Counted from the stretch's first letter, positions 45,771 through 56,064 are shown. The stretch: 64,000 nucleotides of DNA from Edwardsiella anguillarum ET080813 (GCF_000264765.2 NZ_CP006664.1:1550001-1614000), one strand, 5' to 3'. Notes: generated by a model not told the origin, from the letters alone. Translations and numbers: made by a program.

Positions 45771-47336
45771 ATGGCGCAATCATTTACGCTCGGTATCCCA
45801 CACCTGTGGGATGAGCTCCAGACAGTGCAAACGCACGGCCTTTATTGGCTGAATATCGATCGCACACAGGATGTGTCTGGCCTGTGCCGTCAAACGATTC
45901 TTGCCCAGCCGGAAAGTACCCACGTCACGCTTATTGAGGCGGGTCACGATATACAGGTGACGTCAGCGTTGGCGGAGGACTATTCGCAAGGCCCTGCGTC
46001 TCTGCCTGTTTATCGCCTGACGCCGACGCTAACGGCGCTGATGGCGCTGCCGGATGAGTTAACCCGTCTAATGGGCCCAGCATCTTCGCTGTTTATCCTA
46101 CTGCTCCCTGCGACCGACCTGACCACGCTCTCCGCCGATGGGATAAACCGCTGGATAAACCACATCCATCGTTGGCTACAGCGCTGCAACGCGACGCTGC
46201 TCGTCATCAGCCACGGTGCAGGAACCGATATCCTACGAAATCAATTAGCTCCATTGAATCGCCTCGTCTCAGGGCTCGCCAGCCTACGCTGGCAGCTGGA
46301 TCGCTGGCTCTATGATGTCGCCTTTTGGTGTAATGAGCGGGGCGTTTCGGCTCAGCAGAATATTCCGCTAACCCACACGTCACAGGGCTGGCAGGCCAAT
46401 GTAGAAACCACCCTGCCACCGCCACAGCCCCATAGTGATGAAGATAGCTATCTGGCGCACGCCGCGATCCTGGAGGGCGCCCCCCCGCTCTCTGAGCACT
46501 GGCACTTGTTTACGTCTAACCATGAACTGTTTACCGCCGCGCTGGCGGCGCAGGCGGCAACCCTGGTCTTTTCACTGATGCAAAGCGATCAGGTGGACGA
46601 TCTGGCGCGGCAAATCCACACGCTGCGCCGCCAGCGCGGCAATGCACTGAAAATAGCAGTGCGAGAGCAGGCGGTTGTACAGCGCAGCAGCGATGAACGC
46701 CTGCTGCTGGCCTGCGGCGCCAATGTGGTCATCCCGCTACACGCCACGCTGTCCAACGCGCTGGTGAGTCTGGAAGGACTGCAGGGACACACGTTTTTAC
46801 GCCACGTGCCGGCCAATATCACCACGTTGCTCGACGCCCTGCGGCCGCTCAAGCTGCGCGGCTACCAGACCAAAGCGCAGTTCTGCACGCTATTGCTCGA
46901 CCTCCTGGACAACCCGCTGATACCGCACGACGGACGCGGCACGCTAGCCTCCTTACGGCCGGTTTCCGGAATAGATGCCGAACAGGTGCTAAAACTCTGC
47001 AACCTGCGCCGTGACGGCGATTTAGTCACTCTGGACGGGCAATCTCTGGTCCTGTTCCTGGCCTACTGCCGCCCGCATGAACTGGACACCGCACTGCGCT
47101 TTATCTTCCCGCTGCCCGTCGAGGAGCTCTTCATCCACCGCCGCCTATGGCACCAGGATGCAGAGCTGATGCTGGAGCTGACGCGTATGCGCAGTGAGAC
47201 GCCCACGCAAGGGCCGCCGCCCGAGTCGCTTCCTCCACAGCCGGTCAGCGCGCCGGCGGATACAGCGATGCCGCCGCCACGACGCGTCCCCCGGCGGCTG
47301 ACCCTCGGGATGACGTCACGGGAGCCCTCATCATGA
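45771..47336 (+). CDS. bcsE: c-di-GMP-binding cellulose regulator BcsE
   Basis: The 521-residue cytoplasmic protein matches E. coli BcsE (523 aa). It has an N-terminal degenerate receiver-like region, a REC-like middle, and a C-terminal GIL domain with the RxGD c-di-GMP-binding motif (R414 to D417, in NLRRDGDLV). AVLEGAPPLSEHW-type and SIHTLRRQRGNALKI-type blocks are conserved. It recruits c-di-GMP to the synthase complex and interacts with BcsRQ and BcsF. The start is set at ATG 45771 by alignment; ATG 45726 and TTG 45702 are alternatives and none has a clear ribosome-binding site. Its stop overlaps bcsF (ATGA). Confidence 0.9.
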   Translation: MAQSFTLGIPHLWDELQTVQTHGLYWLNIDRTQDVSGLCRQTILAQPESTHVTLIEAGHDIQVTSALAEDYSQGPASLPVYRLTPTLTALMALPDELTRLMGPASSLFILLLPATDLTTLSADGINRWINHIHRWLQRCNATLLVISHGAGTDILRNQLAPLNRLVSGLASLRWQLDRWLYDVAFWCNERGVSAQQNIPLTHTSQGWQANVETTLPPPQPHSDEDSYLAHAAILEGAPPLSEHWHLFTSNHELFTAALAAQAATLVFSLMQSDQVDDLARQIHTLRRQRGNALKIAVREQAVVQRSSDERLLLACGANVVIPLHATLSNALVSLEGLQGHTFLRHVPANITTLLDALRPLKLRGYQTKAQFCTLLLDLLDNPLIPHDGRGTLASLRPVSGIDAEQVLKLCNLRRDGDLVTLDGQSLVLFLAYCRPHELDTALRFIFPLPVEELFIHRRLWHQDAELMLELTRMRSETPTQGPPPESLPPQPVSAPADTAMPPPRRVPRRLTLGMTSREPSS

Positions 47337-47539
47337 TGACGATTACGGATATTCTGCAGATCCTCGTTCTGTGCGCGCTGGTCATGCTGCCCGGCGGTTT
47401 TTACCTGCACAAGTATTACCCTCATCCTCTACGAACGCTGCGGAGGACGATTTTCCCGACCCGTTATCTTCAACGGGTGACGGTACTGCACCGCCGCCCA
47501 CTCTCCGCTAGGGTAGATAAGCATGGCAAAACACACTGA
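47333..47539 (+). CDS. bcsF: Small membrane protein BcsF
   Basis: The 68-residue protein has one N-terminal membrane helix (MMTITDILQILVLCALVMLPGG, residues 1-22) and a basic cytoplasmic tail. It matches E. coli BcsF (63 aa). In E. coli it links BcsE to the membrane enzyme BcsG. It overlaps bcsE by 4 bp and bcsG by 17 bp, so the three genes are tightly coupled. Confidence 0.92.
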   Translation: MMTITDILQILVLCALVMLPGGFYLHKYYPHPLRTLRRTIFPTRYLQRVTVLHRRPLSARVDKHGKTH

Positions 47540-49193
47540 GCAGCAGGGCGTTTTCTCTGAACGGGGCTACCGCTGGCACGGGCTAGGCGGCTGGAATCTC
47601 TATTTTTTACTGAAGCTGGCGCTACTGTGGTACGGCTATCTTAATTTTCACCCTTTCGCCAACATTATCTTTTTAGCCTTTCTGCTGTTTCCCCTGCCCT
47701 CGGCGCATCTGCACCGCTGGCGCAGCTGGCTGGCTATCCCCATCGGAGTGGCGCTGTTTTACCACGACACCTGGCTACCGGGGCTAAGCAGTATTGCGCA
47801 CCAGCGCGATCAGTGGAGCCACTTCAGCGCGGCCTATGCCTGGGATTTAACGCTGCGTTTTATTAACTGGACCATGATCGGCGCGGCGCTGGTGATCACC
47901 GTCGCCTACCTGTTTCTCACCCAGTGGATTCGGATTACCACGTTTACCATTCTTGCCCTGGTATGGGTCAATCTGGGCAGCATTGGCATTCCACAGCTCA
48001 GCCTGCAGCAGGGTGCGGCCACGGCCGCCCCCCCGGCGAGCAGTCTGTCCACGCCAGGCAATACACCGATCTCAGCCGTCAGCGCTGCGGAGATCCCGGC
48101 GCAGAGCGCCGCGCCCAACAATAGCAGCCTGAACGACTGGCTGGATCGCTTTTACGCCAGCGAACAACAGCGGCAAACCCATTTTCCCGCGGCCCTGCCG
48201 GCCGATGCCCAGCCCTTCGATCTCTTGATCCTCAATATCTGCTCCCTCTCCTGGAGCGATCTCAGCGCCGCCGGCCTGCAGGATCATCCGCTGTGGAAAC
48301 GGATGGATATTCTGTTCAACGACTTTAACTCCGCCACCGCCTACAGCGGTCCGGCCGCCATCCGCATCATGCGCGCCAGCTGCGGTCAGTCCTCGCATAA
48401 GATGCTCTACAGCCCCGTTCCGACTCAGTGCGATCTGATGGCCAACCTGGCCCGGCTGGGCTTCCGGCAAGAGCTCGCGCTGGATCATTCCGGGGTTTTC
48501 GGCGACTATCTGGCACACCTACGCCAATTTGGCAACATGCAGGCTCCCCTCAGCGCCAACGCCGGCCTACCGGTCGAGCTGACCGCATTCAATGGCGAAC
48601 CCATCACCAACGATCTGGCGCTGCTCCAACGCTGGTTGAGCAGTACCGAAAAGCTGGGCGACGCACGCACGGCCAGCTTCGTCAACCTGATCGCCCTGCA
48701 CGACGGTAACCGCTTTATCGGTGCCAATCGGGGAGCCGACTTTAAGCCGCGGGCCCAGACCCTGCTCGACCAGCTCAACGGCTTTCTGGACGATCTGGAG
48801 AGATCCGGACGCCGGGTGATGGTGGTGATCGTACCAGAGCACGGCGCGGCGGTAGTCGGTGACAAGATGCAGATGGCCGGACTCCGCGATATCCCCAGCA
48901 TGTCAATCACCCACGTGCCGGTCGGCGTCATCTTCAGCGGTATGAAGGCGCCGGCGCCGGCCTCGCCGGTATTGGTCGATCGGCCGAGCAGCTATCTGGC
49001 CCTCTCCGAGCTGGTCGTTCGCAGCCTGGATGGCAAGATCTTCACCCAGCCCAGCGTCGACTGGCAGGCGCTGGTCAGCAACCTTCCCCAAAGCGCCGCC
49101 GTGTCGGAAAACGATAACGCCATCGTCATGATGTATCAGGGAAAACCCTATGTACGTCTCAACGGCGGGGACTGGGTGCCCTACCCACAGTAG
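47523..49193 (+). CDS. bcsG: Cellulose phosphoethanolamine transferase BcsG
   Basis: The 556-residue protein matches E. coli BcsG (559 aa). Four or five N-terminal membrane helices (to about residue 160) anchor a periplasmic alkaline-phosphatase-superfamily domain. Zinc-site residues are visible: C240 in LNICSLSW, the nucleophile serine in TAYSGPAAIR, HDGN, and VPEHGAAV. It adds phosphoethanolamine from phosphatidylethanolamine to cellulose. Its presence means that this organism probably makes pEtN-cellulose rather than plain cellulose. A strong terminator follows at 49212-49243. Confidence 0.95.
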   Translation: MAKHTEQQGVFSERGYRWHGLGGWNLYFLLKLALLWYGYLNFHPFANIIFLAFLLFPLPSAHLHRWRSWLAIPIGVALFYHDTWLPGLSSIAHQRDQWSHFSAAYAWDLTLRFINWTMIGAALVITVAYLFLTQWIRITTFTILALVWVNLGSIGIPQLSLQQGAATAAPPASSLSTPGNTPISAVSAAEIPAQSAAPNNSSLNDWLDRFYASEQQRQTHFPAALPADAQPFDLLILNICSLSWSDLSAAGLQDHPLWKRMDILFNDFNSATAYSGPAAIRIMRASCGQSSHKMLYSPVPTQCDLMANLARLGFRQELALDHSGVFGDYLAHLRQFGNMQAPLSANAGLPVELTAFNGEPITNDLALLQRWLSSTEKLGDARTASFVNLIALHDGNRFIGANRGADFKPRAQTLLDQLNGFLDDLERSGRRVMVVIVPEHGAAVVGDKMQMAGLRDIPSMSITHVPVGVIFSGMKAPAPASPVLVDRPSSYLALSELVVRSLDGKIFTQPSVDWQALVSNLPQSAAVSENDNAIVMMYQGKPYVRLNGGDWVPYPQ

Positions 49194-49211
49194 CCACGGC
49201 GACGCCACCAT

Positions 49212-49243
49212 AAAAAAAGAGCCGGCTCACGGCTCTTTTTTTT
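49212..49243. terminator. Bidirectional terminator between bcsG and dppF
   Basis: AAAAAAAGAGCCG pairs with CGGCTCTTTTTTT around GCTCA. A- and T-runs on both sides serve both convergent operons. Confidence 0.9.
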
Positions 49244-49261
49244 ATTATCGCGCCGGGGCCG

Positions 49262-50254
49262 CTAGGCCCCCACCTCCTTCTCCACGGCAAAACAGGCGAT
49301 CATCTGATCGCCATAGCGACGCAGCGGCGGCTGCAGCTGGCGACAGGTCTCAAAGGCGCAGCGGCAGCGGGCGTTAAAGGCACAGCCGGGCGGCGGATTA
49401 AACGGGCTGGGCAGCTCCCCGCTCAGCTTGATCCGCTCGCGGCGCATCTGCGGATTCAGCCGCGGCGTCGCCGACAACAGCGCCTGGGTATAGGGGTGAC
49501 GCGGATTGCCGAACACCGCCGCCTTGCTGCCCTTCTCGACGCAGCGCCCCAGGTACATCACCATCACCTCATCGGCGATATGCTCCACCACCGACAGATC
49601 ATGTGAGATAAAGACATAGGAGAGCCCCAGCTCCCGCTGCAGATCCATCATCAAATTGAGCACCTGGGCACGCACCGACACATCGAGCGCCGACACCGGC
49701 TCATCGGCGATCACCACGTCCGGATTTAACATCAGGCCGCGGGCAATAGCGATGCGCTGGCGCTGGCCGCCGGAAAACATATGCGGATAGCGATCGTAGT
49801 GCTCGGTCTTTAGACCGACCCGCGCCATCATCGCCAGCGCCCGTTCGCGCCGCTGATCGCGCGACAGCGGCGTATTGATCCGCAGCGGCTCCTCAAGGAT
49901 CGCGCCGACCTTCTTGCGCGGGTTCAGCGAGGCGTAGGGGTTCTGGAACACGATCTGGATCTTCTGGCGACGCAGCTTTTGCGCCTGCGCATCGGGCTGC
50001 AGCAGATCCTGGCCCCGATAATAGAGCTCGCCGGCGCTCGGCGCTTCGATCATCGTCAGCAGGCGTCCCAGCGTCGACTTACCGCAGCCGGACTCCCCGA
50101 CCACCGCCAGGGTTTTTCCCCGTTCCAGGCTGAACGAGACCCCATCCAGCGCCTTGACCAGCCTTTCTTGGGAAAATAGCCCGCTCTTGACCGGATAATG
50201 CTTTTTCAGATCCACCGCCTGCAGTAACGGCGCCTGTAATATGGCTTCACTCAT
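49262..50254 (-). CDS. dppF: Dipeptide ABC transporter ATP-binding protein DppF
   Basis: The 330-residue ATPase has Walker A (GESGCGKST), signature ([15 protein letters not shown]), Walker B ([12 protein letters not shown]) and the C-terminal oligopeptide-type extension with a cysteine cluster ([14 protein letters not shown]) that in related transporters can hold an iron-sulfur cluster. It energises the Dpp importer together with DppD. Start 50254 overlaps the dppD stop by 4 bp. It is the last gene of dppABCDF. Confidence 0.95.
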   Translation of the reverse strand: MSEAILQAPLLQAVDLKKHYPVKSGLFSQERLVKALDGVSFSLERGKTLAVVGESGCGKSTLGRLLTMIEAPSAGELYYRGQDLLQPDAQAQKLRRQKIQIVFQNPYASLNPRKKVGAILEEPLRINTPLSRDQRRERALAMMARVGLKTEHYDRYPHMFSGGQRQRIAIARGLMLNPDVVIADEPVSALDVSVRAQVLNLMMDLQRELGLSYVFISHDLSVVEHIADEVMVMYLGRCVEKGSKAAVFGNPRHPYTQALLSATPRLNPQMRRERIKLSGELPSPFNPPPGCAFNARCRCAFETCRQLQPPLRRYGDQMIACFAVEKEVGA

Positions 50255-51231
50255 GCTGTCGGCCTCCCGGCGTCGTCCAATGGGGTGTGGCACTTCACCG
50301 CCCGCCCGTGCAGGCGGCGCAGCGACGGCTCCTCGCGCCGACACTGCTCGGTCGCATAGGGGCAGCGCGGATTGAGCAGGCAGCCCGTCGGGCGATCGTA
50401 CTTACCCGGCACCACCCCCGGCAGCGACACCAGACGCTCGCCGTCCACCGCAAACTCGGGCAGCGCCCGCAGCAGCGCCTGGGTATAGGGGTGGCGCGGC
50501 GTGTGGAAAATCTCGCCGGCCAGCCCGGACTCCACTACCTGCCCGGCGTACATCACGATGATCTTATGCGCCGCCTCCGCCACCAGCGCCAGGTCGTGGG
50601 TGATCAGCACCAGCGCCATATTTTCCCGCTGCTGCAGCGCCAGCAGCAGTTCGATGATCTGCGCCTGAATGGTCACATCCAGCGCGGTGGTCGGCTCATC
50701 GGCAATCAGCAGCTTGGGACGGCAGGCGATCGCCATGGCGATCATCACCCGCTGACTCATACCGCCGGAAAGCTGGTGCGGATAGACCGACAGACGCGAC
50801 GCCGGATCGGGAATGCCGACCTGAGTAAGCAGATCGATGGCGCGCTGGCGCCGGGTGCGCCGGTTACCTCCCTGATGCACCTTCAGCGCCTCCATAATCT
50901 GAAATCCCACGGTGTAGCAGGGATTCAGGCTGGTCATCGGGTCTTGGAATATCATCGCCACCTCGGCCCCCACCAGCTGGCGTCGCTCCCGCTCGGAGAT
51001 ACGCTGCAGATCGGCGCCGTTAAAGCTCAGTCGCTGTGCCGTCACCCGCCCAGGAAAATCGATCAGCCCCATAATGGCCAGCGAGCTGACCGATTTGCCG
51101 GAGCCGGACTCACCGACAATCCCCACCACCTCTCCCTGTTCAACCTGGTAGCTGATGCGGTCAACCGCACGGAAAGGGGCGCTATCGTCGCCGAAATGCA
51201 CCGATAGCTGATCTACATCCAGTAATGCCAT
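50251..51231 (-). CDS. dppD: Dipeptide ABC transporter ATP-binding protein DppD
   Basis: At 326 residues this matches DppD (327 aa in E. coli). It has Walker A ([16 protein letters not shown]), signature ([15 protein letters not shown]), Walker B ([13 protein letters not shown]) and a C-terminal cysteine motif ([14 protein letters not shown]). It forms the nucleotide-binding pair with DppF. It lies 10 bases after dppC in the dpp operon. Confidence 0.95.
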   Translation of the reverse strand: MALLDVDQLSVHFGDDSAPFRAVDRISYQVEQGEVVGIVGESGSGKSVSSLAIMGLIDFPGRVTAQRLSFNGADLQRISERERRQLVGAEVAMIFQDPMTSLNPCYTVGFQIMEALKVHQGGNRRTRRQRAIDLLTQVGIPDPASRLSVYPHQLSGGMSQRVMIAMAIACRPKLLIADEPTTALDVTIQAQIIELLLALQQRENMALVLITHDLALVAEAAHKIIVMYAGQVVESGLAGEIFHTPRHPYTQALLRALPEFAVDGERLVSLPGVVPGKYDRPTGCLLNPRCPYATEQCRREEPSLRRLHGRAVKCHTPLDDAGRPTA

Positions 51232-51241
51232 GTCCCTCTCC

Positions 51242-52162
51242 TTACTGCTTCAGCTTCGGATCCAGCGCATCGCGCAGGCCGTCGCCCATTAGGTTAAACG
51301 CCAATACCGTCAACAGAATGGCCAGTCCGGGGAAGGTCACCACCCACCAGGCGCTCTGGGCGAACTGCAGCACATCGGACAGCATGGTGCCCCACTCCGG
51401 CGTCGGCGGCTGGGCGCCCATTCCCAGGAAACCCAGCGCGGCCATATCGAGGATCGCATTAGAAAAACCCAGCGACGCCTGCACAATCAGCGGCGCCAGG
51501 CAGTTGGGCAGGATATTGACGAACATCTGGCGCAGCGCACCGGCGCCGGCCACCCCGGAGGCGGTCACGTAGTCGCGATGCACCTCCGCCAATACCGCGG
51601 CGCGCGTAAGGCGGACATAGTGCGGCAGCGCCACAAAGGTCAGCGCCAGCGACACATTCACGATAGAGGGGCCGAATATGGCCACCAGCACCAGCGCCAG
51701 CAGCAGGCTCGGCAGCGCCAGCATGATATCGACCACCCGCATGATCAGCGCATCCACCGCGCTGCCAAAGTAGCCCGCCAGCAGCCCCAGCACCACCCCG
51801 AGGATCAGCGACAGCGCGACCACCAGACAGCCCACCAGCAGCGACAGACGGGCGCCGTAAATCAACCGCGACAGCACGTCGCGCCCCACGTCATCGGTGC
51901 CCAGAATAAAGCGCCAGCTGCCGCCGCTCTCCCAGACCGGCGGACGCAGCAGCGCATCGCGGAACTGCTCCTGCGGCAGGTGCGGCGCAATGACATTGGC
52001 CCCCAGCGCCACCACCACCACGATCGCCACGTAGATAAGCCCTGCGACGGCGCCTTTATTGCGGCGAAAATAGTGCCAGAACTCCTGCAGCGGCGTCATC
52101 GGCCGCGGTGCCGGGACACCGGATGAGGTAGCCGTCGTCGCGGCCGTTGTTGGTTCAGACAT
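51242..52162 (-). CDS. dppC: Dipeptide ABC transporter permease DppC
   Basis: The 306-residue inner-membrane permease is like DppC (300 aa). It has an N-terminal helix after a Thr/Ala-rich tail, a [22 protein letters not shown] block, and the coupling-helix EAA-type motif around [27 protein letters not shown]. It forms the membrane channel with DppB. A 10-base gap separates it from dppB. Confidence 0.95.
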   Translation of the reverse strand: MSEPTTAATTATSSGVPAPRPMTPLQEFWHYFRRNKGAVAGLIYVAIVVVVALGANVIAPHLPQEQFRDALLRPPVWESGGSWRFILGTDDVGRDVLSRLIYGARLSLLVGCLVVALSLILGVVLGLLAGYFGSAVDALIMRVVDIMLALPSLLLALVLVAIFGPSIVNVSLALTFVALPHYVRLTRAAVLAEVHRDYVTASGVAGAGALRQMFVNILPNCLAPLIVQASLGFSNAILDMAALGFLGMGAQPPTPEWGTMLSDVLQFAQSAWWVVTFPGLAILLTVLAFNLMGDGLRDALDPKLKQ

Positions 52163-52172
52163 CAGCGGCCTC

Positions 52173-53192
52173 CTAGTGTTTATGACGGATACGCGGGTTA
52201 ACGATGCCGTACAGCACGTCGACCAGCAGGTTAACCAGAATGATCATGCTGGCGACCAGCAGAACGCCGCCCTGCACCACCGGATAGTCGCGGCGCTGCA
52301 GGCCATCGATCAGCCAGCGCCCCAGCCCCGGCCAGGAGAAGATGGTCTCCGTCAGGATGGCTCCGGCCAGCAGCGTACCGACCTGCAGGCCGATCACCGT
52401 CACCACCGGCAGCAGCGCATTGCGCAGGGCATGCACCACGATCACCCGCAGGCGGCTCAGCCCCTTGGCGCGGGCGGTGCGGATATAGTCCTCGCTCAGC
52501 ACCTCCAGCATCGCCGAGCGGGTCATGCGCACGATCACCGCCAGTGGAATGGTGCCCAGTACGATAGAGGGCAGAATCAGGTGCATCACCGCATCCTTAA
52601 AGTCCCCCGGTTCCCCCCACAGCAGGGTGTCGATCAGCATAAAGCCGGTCAACGGGTGACTATCGTCCAGAAAGACCGTATCGCTGATGCGCCCGGAGAC
52701 CGGCGTCAAATCCAGATTGACCGAGACCAGCATGATCAGCATCATGCCCCACCAGAAAATCGGCATGGAGTAGCCGGTCAGCGCCACGCCGACCGCCGTA
52801 TGGTCAAAGATCGACCCCCGCTTGACGGCCGCCAGCACCCCGATAGGGATCCCCAGCAGCACCGCGAACAGCATGGCGCAGATCCCCAACTCTAGCGTCG
52901 CCTGAAAGCGCGGCACAAACTCCTGCCACACCGGGGTTCGGCTCTTCAAGGACTGACCGAGGTTGCCGTGCAGCACGTCGTCGATATAGATGAAGTATTG
53001 CTGATATAGCGGCTTATCCAGCCCCATCTCAGCCATGATCTGAGCATGACGCTCCGCGGAGATCCCGCGCTCGCCCGCCATGATCATCACCGGATCGCCG
53101 GGGATCATGTGAACAAACGCGAATGTCAGCAACGTAATGCCGATAAACGTTGGGATGACCAGCCCCAAACGCCGGAGAATAAACTGCAGCAT
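52173..53192 (-). CDS. dppB: Dipeptide ABC transporter permease DppB
   Basis: The 339-residue permease has the exact length of E. coli DppB. It begins MLQFILRRLGLVIPTFIGIT, has the MIPGDP motif of this permease group, and carries the EAA loop YIRTARAKGLSRLRVIVVHALRNALLPVV. The start at 53192 follows homology; the frame is open farther upstream. It follows dppA after a 150-base gap that contains a strong hairpin. Confidence 0.95.
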   Translation of the reverse strand: MLQFILRRLGLVIPTFIGITLLTFAFVHMIPGDPVMIMAGERGISAERHAQIMAEMGLDKPLYQQYFIYIDDVLHGNLGQSLKSRTPVWQEFVPRFQATLELGICAMLFAVLLGIPIGVLAAVKRGSIFDHTAVGVALTGYSMPIFWWGMMLIMLVSVNLDLTPVSGRISDTVFLDDSHPLTGFMLIDTLLWGEPGDFKDAVMHLILPSIVLGTIPLAVIVRMTRSAMLEVLSEDYIRTARAKGLSRLRVIVVHALRNALLPVVTVIGLQVGTLLAGAILTETIFSWPGLGRWLIDGLQRRDYPVVQGGVLLVASMIILVNLLVDVLYGIVNPRIRHKH

Positions 53193-53238
53193 AGCCCGAA
53201 CTCTCTGTAGTTGGCCGGCACCCATCCGCCGGCCCGCT

Positions 53239-53262
53239 GCGCTGCGCAAGAGTGCGCAGCGC
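53239..53262 (-). other. Strong stem-loop between dppA and dppB
   Basis: GCGCTGCGCA pairs perfectly with TGCGCAGCGC around a 4-base loop in the 150-base gap. It has no T-run. In E. coli a REP element occupies the same gap, and such hairpins stabilise the abundant dppA message relative to dppBCDF. Confidence 0.6.
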
Positions 53263-53342
53263 CTGGCCCCGGATACCGCCAGGCCTCACGGCCATGCGGC
53301 GGTACGGTTCACGAAGTCCCTCCCCCTTGAGGGGCGGCTGGA

Positions 53343-54971
53343 TTACTCCAGGGAGACCTGATTGAAGTGATGTTTGCCCAGCGGATCCACGACATAGCCC
53401 TTCACCTCTTTGCGCACCGGCTCATAGACGGTGGAGTGGGCGATGATCAGCGCCGGTGCCTGGTCATGCATTATCACCTGGGCCTGGCGATACAGCTCGG
53501 CGCGCTTGGCCTGGTCCGCCTCGGCGCGCGCCGGCTGAATCACCGCCTCAAACGGCTGATAGCACCAGCGGGAATAGTTGGAGCCCTGCTTGGCCGCATC
53601 GCAGCTGAACAGCGTGGCGAAGAAGTTGTCCGGATCGCCGTTATCGCCGGTCCAACCCATCATCACCGCCTGGTGTTCGCCGTCTTTAGCGCGCTTGAGG
53701 TACTCCCCCCACTCGTAGGTCACAATCTTGGCCTTCACGCCGATCTTGTCCCAGTCCGCCTGGATCATCTCGGCCATACGGCGCGCGTTAGGGTTATAAG
53801 GACGCTGTACCGGCATCGCCCACAGATCGATGCTGAATCCATCGGCCAAACCGGCCTCCTTCAGCAGCGCCTTGGCCTTCTCCGGATCGTACGGATAATC
53901 CTTAATCGCGTCGTTATAGCCCCACATGGTCGGCGGTATCAGGTTTTTCGCCGGCTGACCGGCCTTCTGATAGACGGCCTCAATGATGGCCGGTTTGTTG
54001 ACTGCCATGGTCAGCGCCTGGCGCACCTTGACGTTATCCAGCGGCTTTTTATCGACGTTAAACGACAGGTAGCCCACGTTAAGCCCCGGCTGCTCCAACA
54101 GAGTAATATTCTTATCCTGCTTCATGCGCGCCAGATCCGCCGGGTTCGGGTACGGCATCACCTGACACTCATTCTTCTGCAGCTTGGCATAGCGCACCGA
54201 GGCATCCGGCGTAATGGAGAACACCAGGCGGTCGATCTTCGGCTGTGGGCCCCAGTAGTCTTTGTTGGCTTTATAGAGGATCTTCGAATCCTTCTGGTAC
54301 TGCATCAGTTGGAAGGGACCGGTGCCCAGCGGCTCCAGATCGATCTTCTCCGGCGTGCCCGCCTTCATCATCGCATCGGCATATTCGGCGGACAGGATCG
54401 ATGCGAAGTCCATCGCCAAATCCGCCAGGAACGGTGACTCCGGGTGATTCAGCTCAATGCGCACCGTGCTATCGTTCACTTTTTCGACCTTGGCGATCAG
54501 CTCCGGCAGCCCCATCCCCTGAAAGTACTCATAGCTGCCGCCGGAGACCTTGTGGTACGGGTGGTTCGGATCGCGCTGACGTTCGAAGGAGAACACCACG
54601 TCGTCGGCGTTGAAGTCGCGGGTCGGCTTAAACAGCTTGCTGCCCTGCCACTTCACCCCCTTGCGCAGATGGAAGGTATAGGTCTTGCCATCGGGGCTGA
54701 CCTCCCAGCTCTCCGCCAGCCCGGGCTCGATCTCCGTGCTCCCGTTCTTAAACTCAATCAGACGGTTATAGATAGGGACCGCGCTAGCATCATAGGTGGT
54801 ACCCGAGGTAAACAGCTGCGGGTTAAACCCCTCCGGAGATCCCTCAGAACAGTACACCAGGGTCTTTGCCTGCAGGCTGCCGGCGATCGCCAGCGCGAGC
54901 AGGCCGACGCCCCATTTCAGCGCGACGACGCCTGCGCCACGCCCCGTAGATACGTGATTCTTGGAAGACAT
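53343..54971 (-). CDS. dppA: Periplasmic dipeptide-binding protein DppA
   Basis: The 542-residue SBP_bac_5 protein matches DppA (535 aa in E. coli). A long signal peptide (residues 1-35, ending SLQA) precedes KTLVYCSEGSPEGFNPQL, the conserved mature start. It binds dipeptides for the DppBCDF importer and also serves as the dipeptide chemotaxis and heme-uptake receptor in E. coli. ATG 54971 is chosen because GGAG lies nine bases upstream; ATG 54986, five codons earlier, has none. It is the first gene of the operon. Confidence 0.95.
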   Translation of the reverse strand: MSSKNHVSTGRGAGVVALKWGVGLLALAIAGSLQAKTLVYCSEGSPEGFNPQLFTSGTTYDASAVPIYNRLIEFKNGSTEIEPGLAESWEVSPDGKTYTFHLRKGVKWQGSKLFKPTRDFNADDVVFSFERQRDPNHPYHKVSGGSYEYFQGMGLPELIAKVEKVNDSTVRIELNHPESPFLADLAMDFASILSAEYADAMMKAGTPEKIDLEPLGTGPFQLMQYQKDSKILYKANKDYWGPQPKIDRLVFSITPDASVRYAKLQKNECQVMPYPNPADLARMKQDKNITLLEQPGLNVGYLSFNVDKKPLDNVKVRQALTMAVNKPAIIEAVYQKAGQPAKNLIPPTMWGYNDAIKDYPYDPEKAKALLKEAGLADGFSIDLWAMPVQRPYNPNARRMAEMIQADWDKIGVKAKIVTYEWGEYLKRAKDGEHQAVMMGWTGDNGDPDNFFATLFSCDAAKQGSNYSRWCYQPFEAVIQPARAEADQAKRAELYRQAQVIMHDQAPALIIAHSTVYEPVRKEVKGYVVDPLGKHHFNQVSLE

Positions 54972-55537
54972 AACATTGAACTCCATACTGTGATGTTGTG
55001 TGACCGGCGGATCTCTGTTTTTTTCTGTACGATCCGTCCGGCGGCGGCCTGAGCGGCCAAGGTGGGTAGACGATATCCCGGCGAGGAACGACTCATCGGG
55101 CAGTCCATCAGCGAATAGATGCACAATCCTGAAGCGCTGTTTTCACCTTATACGCCCCAATCTCTCAAGTGTTCCGGTTGACGTCAATATGACAAAATAC
55201 AATTTATCGCCTAATAAATAGGCAATATTTTTGTATAAAAAAGGATAAATAAACCTCACAGATAGGTCGAAATCTGCCCACGGTGAAATTGTGACGTGCA
55301 TTCCACCATGTAACAAAATTTTACCAGTCGATCTCCCTACCGCCGCCGGCGAAAAAATTTATCTCAGATGTCGAATATATGCACAGTTAACCCGGGAAAG
55401 TGCCATTAAGACAGGGGAAAATTCTGCTGAAAACGGGAGTCCGCGCGTCGCAGCGGCCATTTTTGCGGAAACGGCCTCAGGCGTAGCCACGCCTTCGCGC
55501 TATGATCGCAGGCATCATCATCAATGGGAGAAATACG
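54972..55537. other. Intergenic region between dppA and yeaK
   Basis: This 566-base region holds the dpp leader and promoter (minus) and the yeaK promoter (plus). I see no gene in it. Minus-strand TTGCCT with TGTATT 18 bases downstream (about 55222-55193) is a possible dpp promoter. It overlaps a small inverted repeat, GCCTA-ATAAA-TAGGC (55209-55223). Confidence 0.4.
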
Positions 55538-56032
55538 GTGTCACAGGCAACGTTTGAACAGCTGCAGCGGCTGCTGGACAGCCAAGGCGCACGCTATCGC
55601 GTCGTTGAACACCCCAGCGCGGGGAAATCAGAAGAGGTGGCCAAAATTCGCGGTACCCAGCTCGGCCAGGGCGCCAAGGCGCTGGTCTGCCACGTCAAGG
55701 GGAATGGGGTAAAGCAGCATGTGCTAGCGGTGCTGCCCGCCGATCAGCAGGCCGATCTCAGCGCGCTGGCGCAGGGCATCGGCGGGACCCGTGCCTCGTT
55801 GGCCAGTCCGGCAGAGGTCAGCACGCTGACCGATTGCCTCTTTGGCGCGATCCCTCCCTTCAGCCTGCATCCCGACCTGCTGCTGGTCGCCGATCCGCTG
55901 CTGTTTACCCGCTTTGAGGAGCTGGCCTTTAACGCCGGCACGCTGGAGCGCTCGCTGATCCTAAACTGCGCCGACTACCGGCGCATCGCCGCGCCGCGCT
56001 GCGTCGACTTTATTCGCCGCCAGGAGCGCTAA
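55538..56032 (+). CDS. yeaK: Aminoacyl-tRNA deacylase of the YbaK/ProX family (YeaK type)
   Basis: The 164-residue single-domain protein matches E. coli YeaK, a ProXp-ST-type trans-editing factor that clears mischarged tRNAs (Ser- and Thr-related). The core blocks are IRGTELGQ-like (IRGTQLGQGAKALVCHVKG), the conserved lysine in GAKALV, GGTRASLASPAEV, GAIPPFSLHP and FNAGTLERS. A GTG start at 55538 is preferred because GGAG lies eight bases upstream and homology begins right after; an upstream ATG at 55502 is less likely. The adjacent tRNA-Pro genes are probably coincidental. Confidence 0.88.
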   Translation: MSQATFEQLQRLLDSQGARYRVVEHPSAGKSEEVAKIRGTQLGQGAKALVCHVKGNGVKQHVLAVLPADQQADLSALAQGIGGTRASLASPAEVSTLTDCLFGAIPPFSLHPDLLLVADPLLFTRFEELAFNAGTLERSLILNCADYRRIAAPRCVDFIRRQER

Positions 56033-56064
56033 GGACGACCCGCGCCACCCCGGCCACAATGCAA

